This document shows, piece after piece, positions 1 through 13,000 of a stretch of 64,000 nucleotides of DNA. The notes under the pieces are model-generated. The model saw nothing but the letters and a program-made list of their open reading frames with translations. It was not told the DNA's origin and did not search any database. Position 1 is the first letter of the stretch. The number at the start of each line of letters is the position of its first letter. The translations under genes were made by a program, and so were the position numbers. The stretch is from Dipetalonema caudispina. Its lineage: Eukaryota; Nematoda; Chromadorea; Rhabditida; Onchocercidae. Where the stretch lies: the NCBI GenBank assembly GCA_013365325.1, contig JABVXV010000135.1, positions 62,001 through 126,000 on the forward strand. Reading direction: 5' to 3'.

Positions 1-19
1 ATAACAACTTTGGACAAAC

Positions 20-150
20 CTTATTTGTTGAGCAAAATTATCACCCGGTACCGTATTTAAATCAAGAAAATAAGTCGGTATATAACCTTTCTCACCATCT
101 TCTTTCTTAACTTCTGCATATCCTTTTTTGTCAATATTTAGGATTCTCAC
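20..150 (-). CDS. unc-73: unc-73 exon: second SH3, C-terminal half
   Basis: Acceptor TTTATAG|GTG, donor ATAAG|GTTTGT at position 20, phase 0/2. [20 protein letters not shown] then [11 protein letters not shown]: typical SH3 beta strands and the Y/I-P-x-x-F/Y-L end. The gene continues off the left edge; Ig and FnIII domains are expected next from the family. Confidence 0.78.
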
Positions 151-3100
151 CTATAAAAGATTCATAACTTGTCATTCGTAATAATTCGAGAAATCTACCG
201 AATCGCTGTGCAGTGATTGCGTATCAGACACAATCACAAGTACTTCACTTCATACGTAAATCGTATTTAGATTCTGTCGACGAAACTTTAAATATTAGAA
301 AATTAATATTTATCGCTTTTTAATGCATCATCTGTTAATCCGATACACAAAAAACATTTTACATTTTCTGTGAAAATATTTGTCTACTTTTTAGAATTGT
401 TTTTATCTTTTATCAACCAACCTTTTTTTTTTTTTTATTATCTCTTCAGCCTTGTGTTTTAATTAATGAGATTATTTGATTCAACAACAACAACAACCTT
501 TTCACCACGATGGCCACTAATTTGCTTTTTTTTCACCGCACTGAATGAACAATTCATTACAGCATGTACTTCATGTGTATTTTCTTCATCCCACACCGAT
601 GATTGTTCCTAAAATTGAATATAAAGAAAAAAAAAAAAAAAAAAAAAAATAAGAATGATGTTTTTCAAATATTAAGCAAAATCACAAATTATTCACAATT
701 ACATTCGAATTTCAATCAAAATTTTATTTTAATAATTTGATTTCGAATACAATTAAAATTTATTCTCCTGTGTTATTTATCCGTTTTCGAAAAATGAAAT
801 AGTCAACACTTTTGACAGATTTTAATAAGCTACACATAATACTGTGACAAATTTAAATTATTTCATCTTCCCATTCTTTGATATAGTGCATGCATCATAT
901 CTTTATTTGCACATTTCTACCGAGATTTTCATCATACCGATCAATCCGTAATTATTCCTTTTTTTCTTCATACATATATCAGATTATTATTAATTAATTA
1001 AATCAGTCAACTTTATTCAACTCAGCGTACAGTAGTGACTTTTTAACTTTCCTTCAACTTTTAACAATATGTCCCACAATGATGAAATAAATATCTTCCC
1101 GGAGACTTTAATTCGTACATTGTCATAAAGCGTTCCAGCCATATTTCGTAGAATCATAATTTTTTATTAAATTTTAAATTTAAGAGAAAAAAGTTACTAA
1201 AATAAACAGTCACGATTAATACAATGCAATAAGTATAACAAAACGAAAAATAAATAAATATACCGATAAATAAATAAATAAATAAATAAATGAATAAATA
1301 AGAAATGGAATAACATATCAAATAACTAAACGGAAATACAGCTAACCGTTTTTGTTGCATCCGACATATTTTTCAGTTTACATATCTTTCCCAAATCTAT
1401 TTTTCAGAATTATTCGCACATAATCGTCGTCGTCTCACCAACAATGCAGAACAACTGCTGAAAGCTACAGCAAAAGAACAAGTTATTAACATTTCTATTG
1501 CTTGCCTTCTGATTCTTTCTTAACAACAGGAAAACTTTTTCAATCTAGTCACTTACAACAATCCTTCATCCTTAGGATTATTTCAATATTTACTTGTTCA
1601 AAAACTCTTCACATCTTCTCAAAATATAAAGAAAAAAAGTAATGATAGTTAATCAAATAATGTTTTCAAGAAATACCACTCTTAGACAGATCATCGAGTA
1701 ATTTTCTATAATAAATCATTCATTCATCATTTAAATCACTTGTTTATCCAATCTTATCCTCATCAATTATCTATCAGAAATCAATCTCATATATCTTCCA
1801 CATACTGAACATCAATCTGTTGAAATTTGCCAGTATTTATCAATTTCAATCTAAAGAGATTGTCAGGAAAGGGTACCCAAGAAAAATCCTGAAAATCTGA
1901 GATAATAAATCTCAAATGGTCACATTAACAATTACTAATAAACATATTAGAGGTATTTTAAATAAATTAAAATTTTGCAAACGATCATATAATCTCTTTA
2001 CCAGAATCCAATGATGCCTGAAGTTCAATAGACGATTGTACTTTTTTTTTCCAGATTCTAATAATGCTTAAAATTTTACAAACGACCGCATTCAACTCCT
2101 TATCAGATTTCAATAAATTCTAACATAACATTTCTTTCAGTGATCGAAAGCATTGTCATTTCCTGATCAGAGATTCGTATTTAATTCCTCACATCGTCTA
2201 AACTTTCTTTTTTTTAATAATGGAATAGCGAAAATCGGACTGCATCATACAAATATCGAAAACCGAATTCATTTCATGCCTAATAAAACCATGGAATGCA
2301 AATTCCTGCCATCTTCCAATTATAACGATTTATTTGCGGTGCAATGATTGAATGTTCAGAAGCAGTATTTATTACGGCTGCAAAAATATATAAATTCGAA
2401 AAAGCAAAATGTGAAAAAAAAAAAAAAAACAGCAGAGATCAAAGAAAAAAAATACTTAGATTTTGTCGATTTTTTTCCTGGAAAAATTTTCGTTTTTCAA
2501 ATTCAAAATTAACAAAAAAAAAAAAGAAGCAAACGAAAGAAGTTAAAAATAGGAAGAGAAGGGAGGGCGATAAAAGTGATGAGGAAGGAAAGAATACAAA
2601 AAAGGGTTAAGAAGTTTCAAAAAAAAAAAAAGGAAAAAACTAGGCACCTAATAATGAGATAAACGGATTATCCTCCTCCTATAAATACCGATACAAATAT
2701 TTTATTTTATCTTTTCTGAAAGTTTCATTTGCTCTATTTGAATATATAAAATAATGAATAGTACAAAAAAATCGAAACCGGGAAAGATTAGCACTGCATG
2801 CAATTTCAATTAATAGTAATAAATCAATCATTAAAACAATAATTCAACAATGAATAATGAAAGAAAGAAAAGGAAGAGAGACGAAAAAAAAAAAAAAAAA
2901 GTAATTGTTGTACATGGTTGAATAATAAACGATTAGACGACAATGGTAAATTACAATATTTCAATATATTATCATATTTTCACTCTGATTTCTCTTCGAT
3001 CCTTTTTTATTTTCCGAATGATTTATAGTTATTTCATCAATCAATATTTTATATACCTGTCTAAATGAACGAACGATGAATGAAACGATTGAGTGAAATA

Positions 3101-4020
3101 TAAAAACAAATGAATCATTCTTTTTCATAATTATATCAAATAAAAACCTAATTTGAAAAGAAAACATAAAAAATAAAAAAGAGTAATGGACATCAATATC
3201 TGCACAAATTTTATATTCGAAACACTATAAAATCATTTTTATCACATTTATTTGTGCCAATTGCTGCAATTTTGACGAATGGTAAAGCAAAAGAAAAGAA
3301 GGAAAGGTTTACAAAAAGTTTCGAAATAATTTCTTTCTTTTTATTGAAAAATTTTGATGATTACTTGTTCATATAAAAAATCCTTGAGATAATTCAAAAT
3401 TTTACCACTTTAACAATGAAAAAAATAAATTGCCAATGGAAAATTCAACAGATGTTGATGATATTTAGAAAACTTCTAATTTCATTTTCTTTCTTTCTTT
3501 CCAGCTCAAAACTGGTAGCAGTACTTGATAATAGCATCATTTTTTAGAAAAATATATAAGCTCATTTGCCAAACAAAGAAAAAAATGGAACATAGAGAAA
3601 AAAATGAACAAGAAATTTTTACAATTAATATGTACACAGCCTTTTTTCTCTTCTTCTTCCTTGTATTGAATAACATTGAATGAAACAGAAATGGAAAAAT
3701 TTGTCTCGAGAAATATAAGTCAAAACAAATCAACTAAATTGAGGAAAATAAACGAGAAATAAAAGAATAAGTTAATGCCAAAATTTATCTAAAGTGAGGA
3801 GAAACGTTTATAAATTGAAATGGTACTGATTTGAATGAAATGATGAGATGAAGAAGAAAGGTAAATGAATATCAATATGAGAAAAAAAAGGAAACACCGG
3901 TTTAATTTTGGATGCAAACTCGAATCAGAGATTTTTTCGAAACCGTAAAAATCAATTAATTTTTCTTATACACTACATAAGAAAAATAAGAAGCTTTTTG
4001 CTAGGTGTATTGTATAATTC

Positions 4021-4067
<47 letters not shown>

Positions 4068-7000
4068 CTTCAACAATTTATACATGTATGTATACAGAAG
4101 CAAATTTGAATCGAACAACCAATTTCAAACAAATAAGATTCCTCACATCTTCCACTAATTCTCTAACACAACATCAAAACTTTATTCATCGTTTGAAATA
4201 AATGTTGGCATCCAAGTTATAAAAATCTACTCATATACAAAAGCTATAAATGCCGCATAACAAGAAATCTATTTTAAAAAAATGTAAATAAACTGACATC
4301 AGTAAACCAGTAAATACAAAAAGAAGCTGTCAAACTCAAATATAAAAGAAAGGGTTCCGAGGAGTTTCTTTTTGCAGTCTGAAAATTTTGGAAAGTCAAT
4401 CACCTCTTTTTTTCAACATGGAACCCACCACTATCTCTTTTGAAAAGCATGGAGAATTCTCCCATAATATTTTTTCTTATTTATGCTCAAAATATCACTT
4501 TATATCATTGAAAAATTTCTCCAATAATGTCTTAAAATGTTTAAAATAAAGCTTCCAATTCAGCGAAAAAATTTTTTTCTCCCTTATCTCACTCAAATGC
4601 ATTGGCTGAAATTTTTTCATCGGTCGAAAAATTTCTGGCGATCAAAAGTTATTCATTTCAAACTTTTTCTTGAAAATTTCGACAGACTGCATTAATTATC
4701 ACTAACAAAATGGACGACAGTTTGTATCCAAGTTTTTCTGACGAAAAAACAATTCAGAATACTAACTCATTTATGGAAAAAACCTACTCAGTATCCCCAA
4801 AAGCCCTGCAAAACTAAATTAAAAAAAAGAAGCTAATTGGATTAATCCGAAGAGTCAATTGGACAGACCGGAAAAATCTGTTGAATAATCCAATAGTTTA
4901 CTAAAAAGATATAAAAGGCAATTAAAAATCTTAACAGCCCTCCGAAAAGCCAATTGAATAATCTACAAAATTCATTAATTTTCAAAGGACGGAAGGAAGT
5001 ACGACTGAAAGGCAAGTAATTGTTATCAAAAAGGTATATATGGCAACAGTAAAGTTAATCATCATAATAACCTTAATAATTTATGATAACATGACAACAT
5101 TCACCCTTCGTTCCTTTTCTTTGATTTGCTCTGGCACCATCTTCGTTGTCATTTTAATTTACCTACTGCTGGTGACTTATTACTATTTGCTGGGTTCATT
5201 TTTTTCCCAAAACCAAACAACTTCGATGATTTTGTCGATGAATTACTCTTCGATGACAGCGCTTGGGTGCTAGAATTCTGATACATCGAAGATGACGCAC
5301 CAGAGGAACTGTGACTGCTTTCTTTACTTTTACCCGTTAATCGAGGAAACAAAGCCTTTTTCTTATCCATTTCTTCTCTGAAATTGGAAATAAATACCAA
5401 TTTAATTAATTAAAGAAGTGGAAAAACGAAGACAACTAAAGCTTAACAGAAAACAAAATAGCAGAAGAAATTGTGCAGAAAGAAAATAACCAGATGCATC
5501 ATCACAAATATATATCGATCATCAGATATAACAAAAGTAATTCTTCATAAGGACTCAAACTTTCCGTCGTATATGAAAATGGAAAATAAGACGAGGGATT
5601 ATATCTACTGGCTATGTCTAAAATGCGCCAAAAAAAAAGCCATGACTACCAATATATTACCTAGGAAGTCTTTAAAAAATTAGTGTCTAGAAAGTCTTGA
5701 AAAAAAAATAGTAAAAACGCTTTTGAGGTAACCTAAAGTTTTTCGTTTTCAATTTACTTTTATTTAGTTGAAGCGTAGCACCTAACGATTCGATATTATT
5801 GTAACCGAATTTGAAAAACAAAAAAACAAAAAAAAAAAAAACAATCTAAGTTAGCATTTAGAAACTGATATTTTGTCGAAAGGAGAAAAAGAAAACCTTA
5901 CAATGACAATGAATTAACACTTCCAGCAAGCTGATTTTGATAACGTTTGGGATCTACCAAAGCTGCTAGAAGTGTTTTCTGCTGATCCAACTGACTGTTT
6001 ATTTTCGAAATCCACTGATCTTTTTCCTCCACTGTATTAGCCTGCGCTAAGAATGCATTCGGTTGTGCTGGATCATTACTCTTCAAGATGAAACGCAACG
6101 GTTCATCAGGAACATTTGCTTCCAATACCATCTGAAATCAAAAGGAAACATAAGATTTTGTCCATCTGAAAACTTAAGCTAGAAAAAACTAACATATTTC
6201 TTTACAAAAAAGAAAAAAAACGCAAAAAAGGAAATGCTATTCAAGTGACATCAAAAGGTATTTTGGAAAAAAAGTTGAAATATTAAAATTTTGTTTACTC
6301 CTTCCTACAGTATTGTGCCGGGTGATTAATTTCTTGAAAAAAAAAAAAAATTGCATTATTGGGAAAATTGACATACAAGAGATTTCTAATCTAGTACACA
6401 ATGTAAGTTACGCAATAAAACATAATTTGTGTAATAACTTACAAATTCAAAAACAACTATACCACAATTTAAACCATCTTTTGGGAAGAATTTGGACAGT
6501 CAAATCATCCCGTATCATTATATTAATAGATTTTTACACTAAATTAACAAGAAGTCATGAAGAATATACACATCGGTTATGTTAATCGATGTTCATATTG
6601 TAATAAACATCGTTTAGTACTTTTTCTATGAAATTTTCAAGTCTTCCTTCCCTTTACAAATTTAAGAGCAAAAACGTCTATTTTTTCCTTTTTTAAACAA
6701 TCCTTATTTCCTTCCCTCTTGCATCATCCCCCTTACGAAAACTATAATGCAGCAAAGAAAAACCTGAAAATTCAAAACTTGAGAGTCAGAAATTGCAATC
6801 ATCAATTTCAAACTATATCACATATTGCCTCCAAACAAAAATCAATTACTTTTTTGCATTTTATCTTTTAGAAAAGCAAAATTCATAATGTGTTTGTTCC
6901 CCACATCTCCTTCCCACCCCATTTCTCCCTCAAGTTTCTTTACGTCATTGTTCTTTTAAATTTATAATTTCAACCTCCCTAAGAATTTCGAATTTCGCCT

Positions 7001-10000
7001 TATAAGAGATAAGTGATAACCGATGAATGAGCTACTGAACTATTTCCAAAAAGCATATAAAAATTAGCTCGTATATAACCGATAAGATGAAAGGATTAAT
7101 TGAAAGCTTAGATGACATCGATACAAGCATAAAACTGGATGAATTTACGATAAAAAAGTTGTTTTCCGTAATATTTTTTATATTTTGTATCGTTAGGTGT
7201 TGTTTAATGATCTTCAGTTCCTTACGCAAACTATACATCATATTGTAACCTGCCAATAAACCATTTAAATTCGTAATTCTTTATGTTAGATATTATGTCG
7301 TCGTCATATGATATAATAAAATCATCTCAGGATGGAATTTCATCCCACTTTATTTATTATCTCATCATGTATCGATCAATAGTTATTAACTTCTAATTTA
7401 GATGAAATAATGCCGTAATAAACTAACCCAGAGTGAGACAGAAGACGCTAACATTATTGCTCAGAAAAAAGAAGGGAGCAAGTGAAGAATATTATACCTC
7501 ACAATGATATAAAAAATATATCAATCAATTTCTCAACCTGTAAAGATTCCTTGATGCTTTACAACTAAAATTTAATCCCCTAATGTTAATTGTATTCTCA
7601 AATAAATTCTTTAATCTCTCAGAATCGAAGAATTGTTGTTTGGTTTTACAGCATATCTTACACAGTCATTCGTTTACGAATTAAGGTTGAAAAATAACAA
7701 TATGGAACAAAATAAAAACTTAGATTACTACATAAAGCTGTTGTGAACTCGCCTTATTGACCATAATTTGACTTCTGAAGATATATGTAGGATTGCCAAA
7801 TTCTTTCTTCGGCAAAATACAATCAGCAATGATAGCAGACTGCTCAAACAGAAATATTCGCCTATCTTTTCCTTTGAAAGGCTGTGATGGAGCATTATCT
7901 GAGATTGCCACTGTTCCCTGAAATTCAAAAAGAAATTTTCAGAATTCACACACAAAATGTATGTCACATCATATAGGCATGAATTGATACCAACATATTT
8001 TTTGCTTTAAAATTTTATAAATTTATTGAAAAGGAACGCTTGACGCTAAATTACTACTAGTATACTCACGCACATCCTTGATTTTTGAGAATAATAACAT
8101 AGATGGATGAACCTGATATATCAATTTTCCTTGAGCATTTAAATTTCCATCGAAATTTTGCAATCGACCAACTTGCATCATATCATCGCATGCTTTCGGT
8201 ACTACATGCATCACCTAAAAAACAAAATTCATGATTATCACCATGGTTGCATGTAAGTCTTAGATGTATTGTTGCATATCAAGGTAAAGACATAATAATG
8301 GTTTGGCTTTCTAGTATTTAAATAAATGTGCCGCTTCCTGATTTAAGCTACTTATCGTCTCATATCAGAGGGGAAAACGAATGTTAAAGTCAAATTATGA
8401 TTATTCGTAAGTAAACTAAAAAAAAACTGGCATTTAAACTTTATCAAATGTGATCTTGTTTATGTAATTATATTTCAGAAACCGATATTAATTCAATAAA
8501 CAAATAAACAAACCTGAAGAGCTTTTTCCAGGACATCCATTCGATCACCCGCTCTTTCTGTATATTTCAGAATATCCTTCATCAGTAATTGATATTTCAT
8601 TATACGCTGCACTGGTTTGATTAACAGATCACATAGTGCTATCTTATGACCCAATTTCTGCTTTGTTTCGGCGAAAAACTAGAATTTTCGAAATATCTTT
8701 TTAACTATAATAAAAAAAAATTGCTACTTGTGGATAAAACTTTGTGTAAGTAAATGCATGGTTTAGTGAGTAAAAAATAAAAGCACAGCATCAAACTCAT
8801 CAAGAAAACAATTTTTGAGCTATGTGATTACAGCTGAATAATGCAAGCACGGCGAAAAACACTTCCGAAACTTTTATGCGGTTCGAAAAGATGCTATCAC
8901 AAGCCATTAACCAAAAAACTGAGAGCTCTAGTAACGAAGTGAACTAAATAGAATGCTAATGTTACGAGATTTTAAAGGATGTTATGCATCCTATATCGAG
9001 AAGTCGAATGTTTCAAATGACTCTGGTTAAAAAGAAAAACTAAATGAAGCAATTGCTTAATAGATATCAAAACAATAAGATCGACAGTAAAGTAAACGCA
9101 GAACGATGAAACGATGGGATGAACAGGAAAAAAAAAGAAAAAACTCCACAAATACCTGCTCAAAATCATCCTGTGCCATCAGAAAGTCCGACTTTGGTTT
9201 GTTCTGACAATATTTCACATAATATGTATGTAGCCTCCGTTCCTGCAATAAACCAATTATTTATGATGCCTATTTTGAGCCTAATGACCTCAGTTTCTTC
9301 AATATTTACACCGTCCGAAAAGCTGAGCGAATAACAGCGTGCACCAATCCATCATATTCGTCTACTTATACATTAAGTGAAAAGCTTATTAGAGCTAACG
9401 GATTCTACATTCCTCAGCGTTATTGTAAAGTGATATTAAAACTTCTCGATTTCGAAAGATTTTCAAATAAAAAAATTTAAAATTGAAACGGATAGCGGAC
9501 AGTCATCGATGACAATACCAAATGGGCTATGATAAACCTATGAAACCTCTTATCTTTTATAATATTAACATTTTTATGTATGTGATTATATAAGGTGCTC
9601 GAATCATTTATGATGAAGAATGCTTCAACAAACTGAAAATTCCGTCAGAAAGAAAAATACAAAATGATAAACTTACGTATTTAACAAAGGCATTACCCGC
9701 AGCTTCATAATCTTCAAGGCACTTTTCAATTTCTTTTAAAAATAATCTGAAAAAAATGAAATAAAGCAGAAAATTTTATTTGCAACTGTAAGCTAAAAGA
9801 TTTGATATGGTGAAAAATAAGTAAAAATATAATAAAGTAACAAATTACGTTTTATGAAAATCAAGAATCTGAGCGATATTTGCAAAAATAATTTTATCTT
9901 TGCCAACCAAATCCTCCGGCAATTCCATCGTTTGCAAATTTGCCATATATCCATCTACTACTGAACTTAAATCTTTCACATAATCCCGCTCTGTATCGAC

Positions 10001-13000
10001 CAATTCCATTAAAACATACCTGAAGTTAAAAATAATTCAAATATTTATTCATATTAAAAATATAAGTAAATATTTGAATCATAATCCCATTTAATAATAA
10101 TCAACCGTCAAATTAGGCTAGTCATAACTGCAAAATTATTCTATATTCGATCATAAGATACAACAATAATCAGCTAATCATAGTCATTATCAATGAAAAG
10201 TATTAACCAAATTCAAAAATTATGATCATAAAATCGTTATTCATGTAATTTTAAGTAACAAAGACTTTGTTAATCACAATTACAATTATTAACACTATTT
10301 GAATTACAAAATTAAATAGATACGAGAAAAGAATACGAACTGTCTCTTTTGCCTCGCAATATCCTGAGGATTTTTTTCTTCCCTCTCTGAAGCACCATTT
10401 TGATCTTCCGTTGTTTCAGCGCAAACAACTAATACATCGCTTGCGTGTTGTTCTTCCATCTGCAATGTTCAGCTTTTGAAATCAACTAACATTTTAAAAT
10501 TTAAGTACGTATTTCTCTTCAAAAAAAGAACTCTAAAATGATTGTTTCGAAATAATACCATTATGCTTAAGGATGGTTATATAATATGCCGAAACATACT
10601 TTATCGAAGCTAATTATACTAATACATACATATATAATACTAATTACAGTCACTAAATAATTGCATTCTTTAATATATTTAAGCAAATTCCAAAAAAATT
10701 TTTCCAAAAGATTAGATAAAAACTTCCACAAGCAACAAATCATATTAATTTTTCTTATGAGACTTACGTTTTATTTTGCTATTATAACTTCAGACAAATT
10801 TTTCATTTTCAGAAATCATGCAAAACACAAAAAAACATCAATGTCATCCTTTCCTTTGCATAGTTTTCTTCCACAAATTAGGATTGTAATTAATAATATC
10901 ATTACAATCAAAGAAAGAAAAAACCATTTCAACAATTTCCCAATAAAAAAAGCTTTTTGATTTTTTTTTCCATTTTCCTCTTAAGTTTGTATTCTATTCA
11001 TTCTCGAATGTCATTTTGATTAATAATAATAATAAAAAAAAAAGAGAAAAAGAAAAAACAAACATGAAAAAAGAGAGAAAAAAGGAGGAAGAGAAAAGGT
11101 AGAAATGAAAAACATTTTTGAAAATGTGAAAGGAAAAGAGAGAGAAGAGTAGAATAACAGTAGTAGTACGAAGAAGTGGAAAGAATGAGCATTTATCCCT
11201 TCTTATCTCAATGTTATTACTACTTTCCTAAGCAACCAACAACTGTTCAATTTTATTTCTCTTTCTTCTTCCTCCTCTTCCCTTTCTTTTATCAGTTACT
11301 TTCTGCAGAAAATTTTCTCTATGAAATTGCAACAAATTAAAAAAAAACAAAAAAAAAAAATGAGAAAAAAAAGTTTGTAGAAAAAAACTGATAATTCCCA
11401 GATAATATATCACAACAATTACTATATAACTGCTACTTTGGCTTCTATCATCTTATCTTCCTTGTTTACTTAACCTATTACTAAATATATCATTTGATCA
11501 AAGATCAAAGTGTGAAATATACTATCTATATATTTTGAGAGCCAATAAGAAAAATTGGATTAAATAAAACTACTAATATTTTAGGGAAAGAATAACTGCA
11601 TGTTTAGTAAAAGTAAGGCAAACTCACAGCAACATTTCAACTTTTTACTCTTTTCTCCTTCTCCCTACAATTCTCGATTTTTTAAAACTTATCCCGCTAT
11701 ATACCAGTCATTATCAAACGGCAAAAGTCGGTCTCTTTGAAGGATTGCAAAAAAAAGAAACAACATTATCAATACTATTCCTCCTATATTGATCGGTTTG
11801 AATATCGACCACATACCCGATATGGAAACGCTTGTCGCTATAGGAATTTCCAAAAAATCACCGGGAATATTATCCGTCAATTTATATTCTATTTCATTCA
11901 ATCTTTTTGAATTAAATCATTAACAATTTAAAATTGTAAAAATAATCAATAATACATTACAGGTCAACACGTACATTTTGCTACCAAATCATTGAAAAAT
12001 TTGGATGAAAGAAAAAAAGAAATTTCTCAAATGATTTCATTTCTGCCTGCTATTTCTTCTACATGCTAAAATTTGAAATTACATTTTAACAAACTTCCTT
12101 ATGATATAATGAATAAATAAAAATTACACCAATTTTTTAAATGATAAAAAGAATAAAAAAGAAAGAAGTACATAGTTATATTAGAATACCACGAGATTTT
12201 TTCATTTCTGTTGAATGTAAATTGGTTGCATGCATGTCAAGCAGTTCATTTTACTTTTTTTTTTCGACAGCAAAAACTTCCAAACTAAAAAGCAATAATG
12301 TTTAGCTGAAACGAATTGACAATCAACGCTACATAAGGAGCCTTCCTATATATATATATATATATATATCTTCTTTTACCCCATACACATCTATCTATTT
12401 ACCCTAAATTCATATGTAATATGTTGTATTAACCTAATTTACTTACCCTTACTCTATCCTACTCATTCTTGAATAATTTATTCCATAATTTGATATGTTT
12501 ATGTGCATTAGAGATAGTTCAGTATACTCTTGGGATTTTATTTTTCCCTATTTCTTTTTTTTATCTTCCATCATTCAATCAGTTTGACTTATCAATAGTT
12601 GGTTTAGGTTTAGCTGCTACTGCTACTGCTGCTGCTGCTGCTGCTGCTGTAAAATTCGATCATGTCTAGATGAGTTAATCTTGTTTTTGAATTTAAATTT
12701 CTTTTACATATGCTCTTCCAAACAGCATAAATTCATCATTCTCATCAATATACATGCATCTTTCACCTCTTTATGCTAACCCATTTCCCATCCAAGCTAA
12801 AAGTATAATAATATACTTACGTAAATGCATAAAAAATTACATTACTGCAAGCAGCAATTTACGCAATCTAGTCCCATTATCATTTGTCCTTTCTCAAAAT
12901 TCACCCTTATTTAAACTTTCATTCCTTTCCTTTTTCTCTCTCACATGCTTATTTCTCTGCAACCTAACAGACTATTTCAAATATTTCCTTTTTTTGCTAC

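Larger units (their letters stand above)
609..5162 (-). other. Large AT-rich intron (tail to second SH3)
   Basis: No convincing coding segment on either strand. It holds a poly-A run (627-649), (AATA)n (1248-1301) and (TA)n (4025-4062). A 41-codon Met-led minus ORF near 1140-1018 and Lys-rich plus ORFs near 2344-2610 look like chance. Confidence 0.6.

Noticed and set aside
1018..1140. 41-codon minus ORF beginning MAGTLYDNV
   Set aside because: Short, with no phase-compatible connection to the SH3-b exons and no recognisable motif; chance is likely.
2344..2610. 88-codon Lys-rich plus ORF
   Set aside because: Read-through of A-rich low-complexity sequence.
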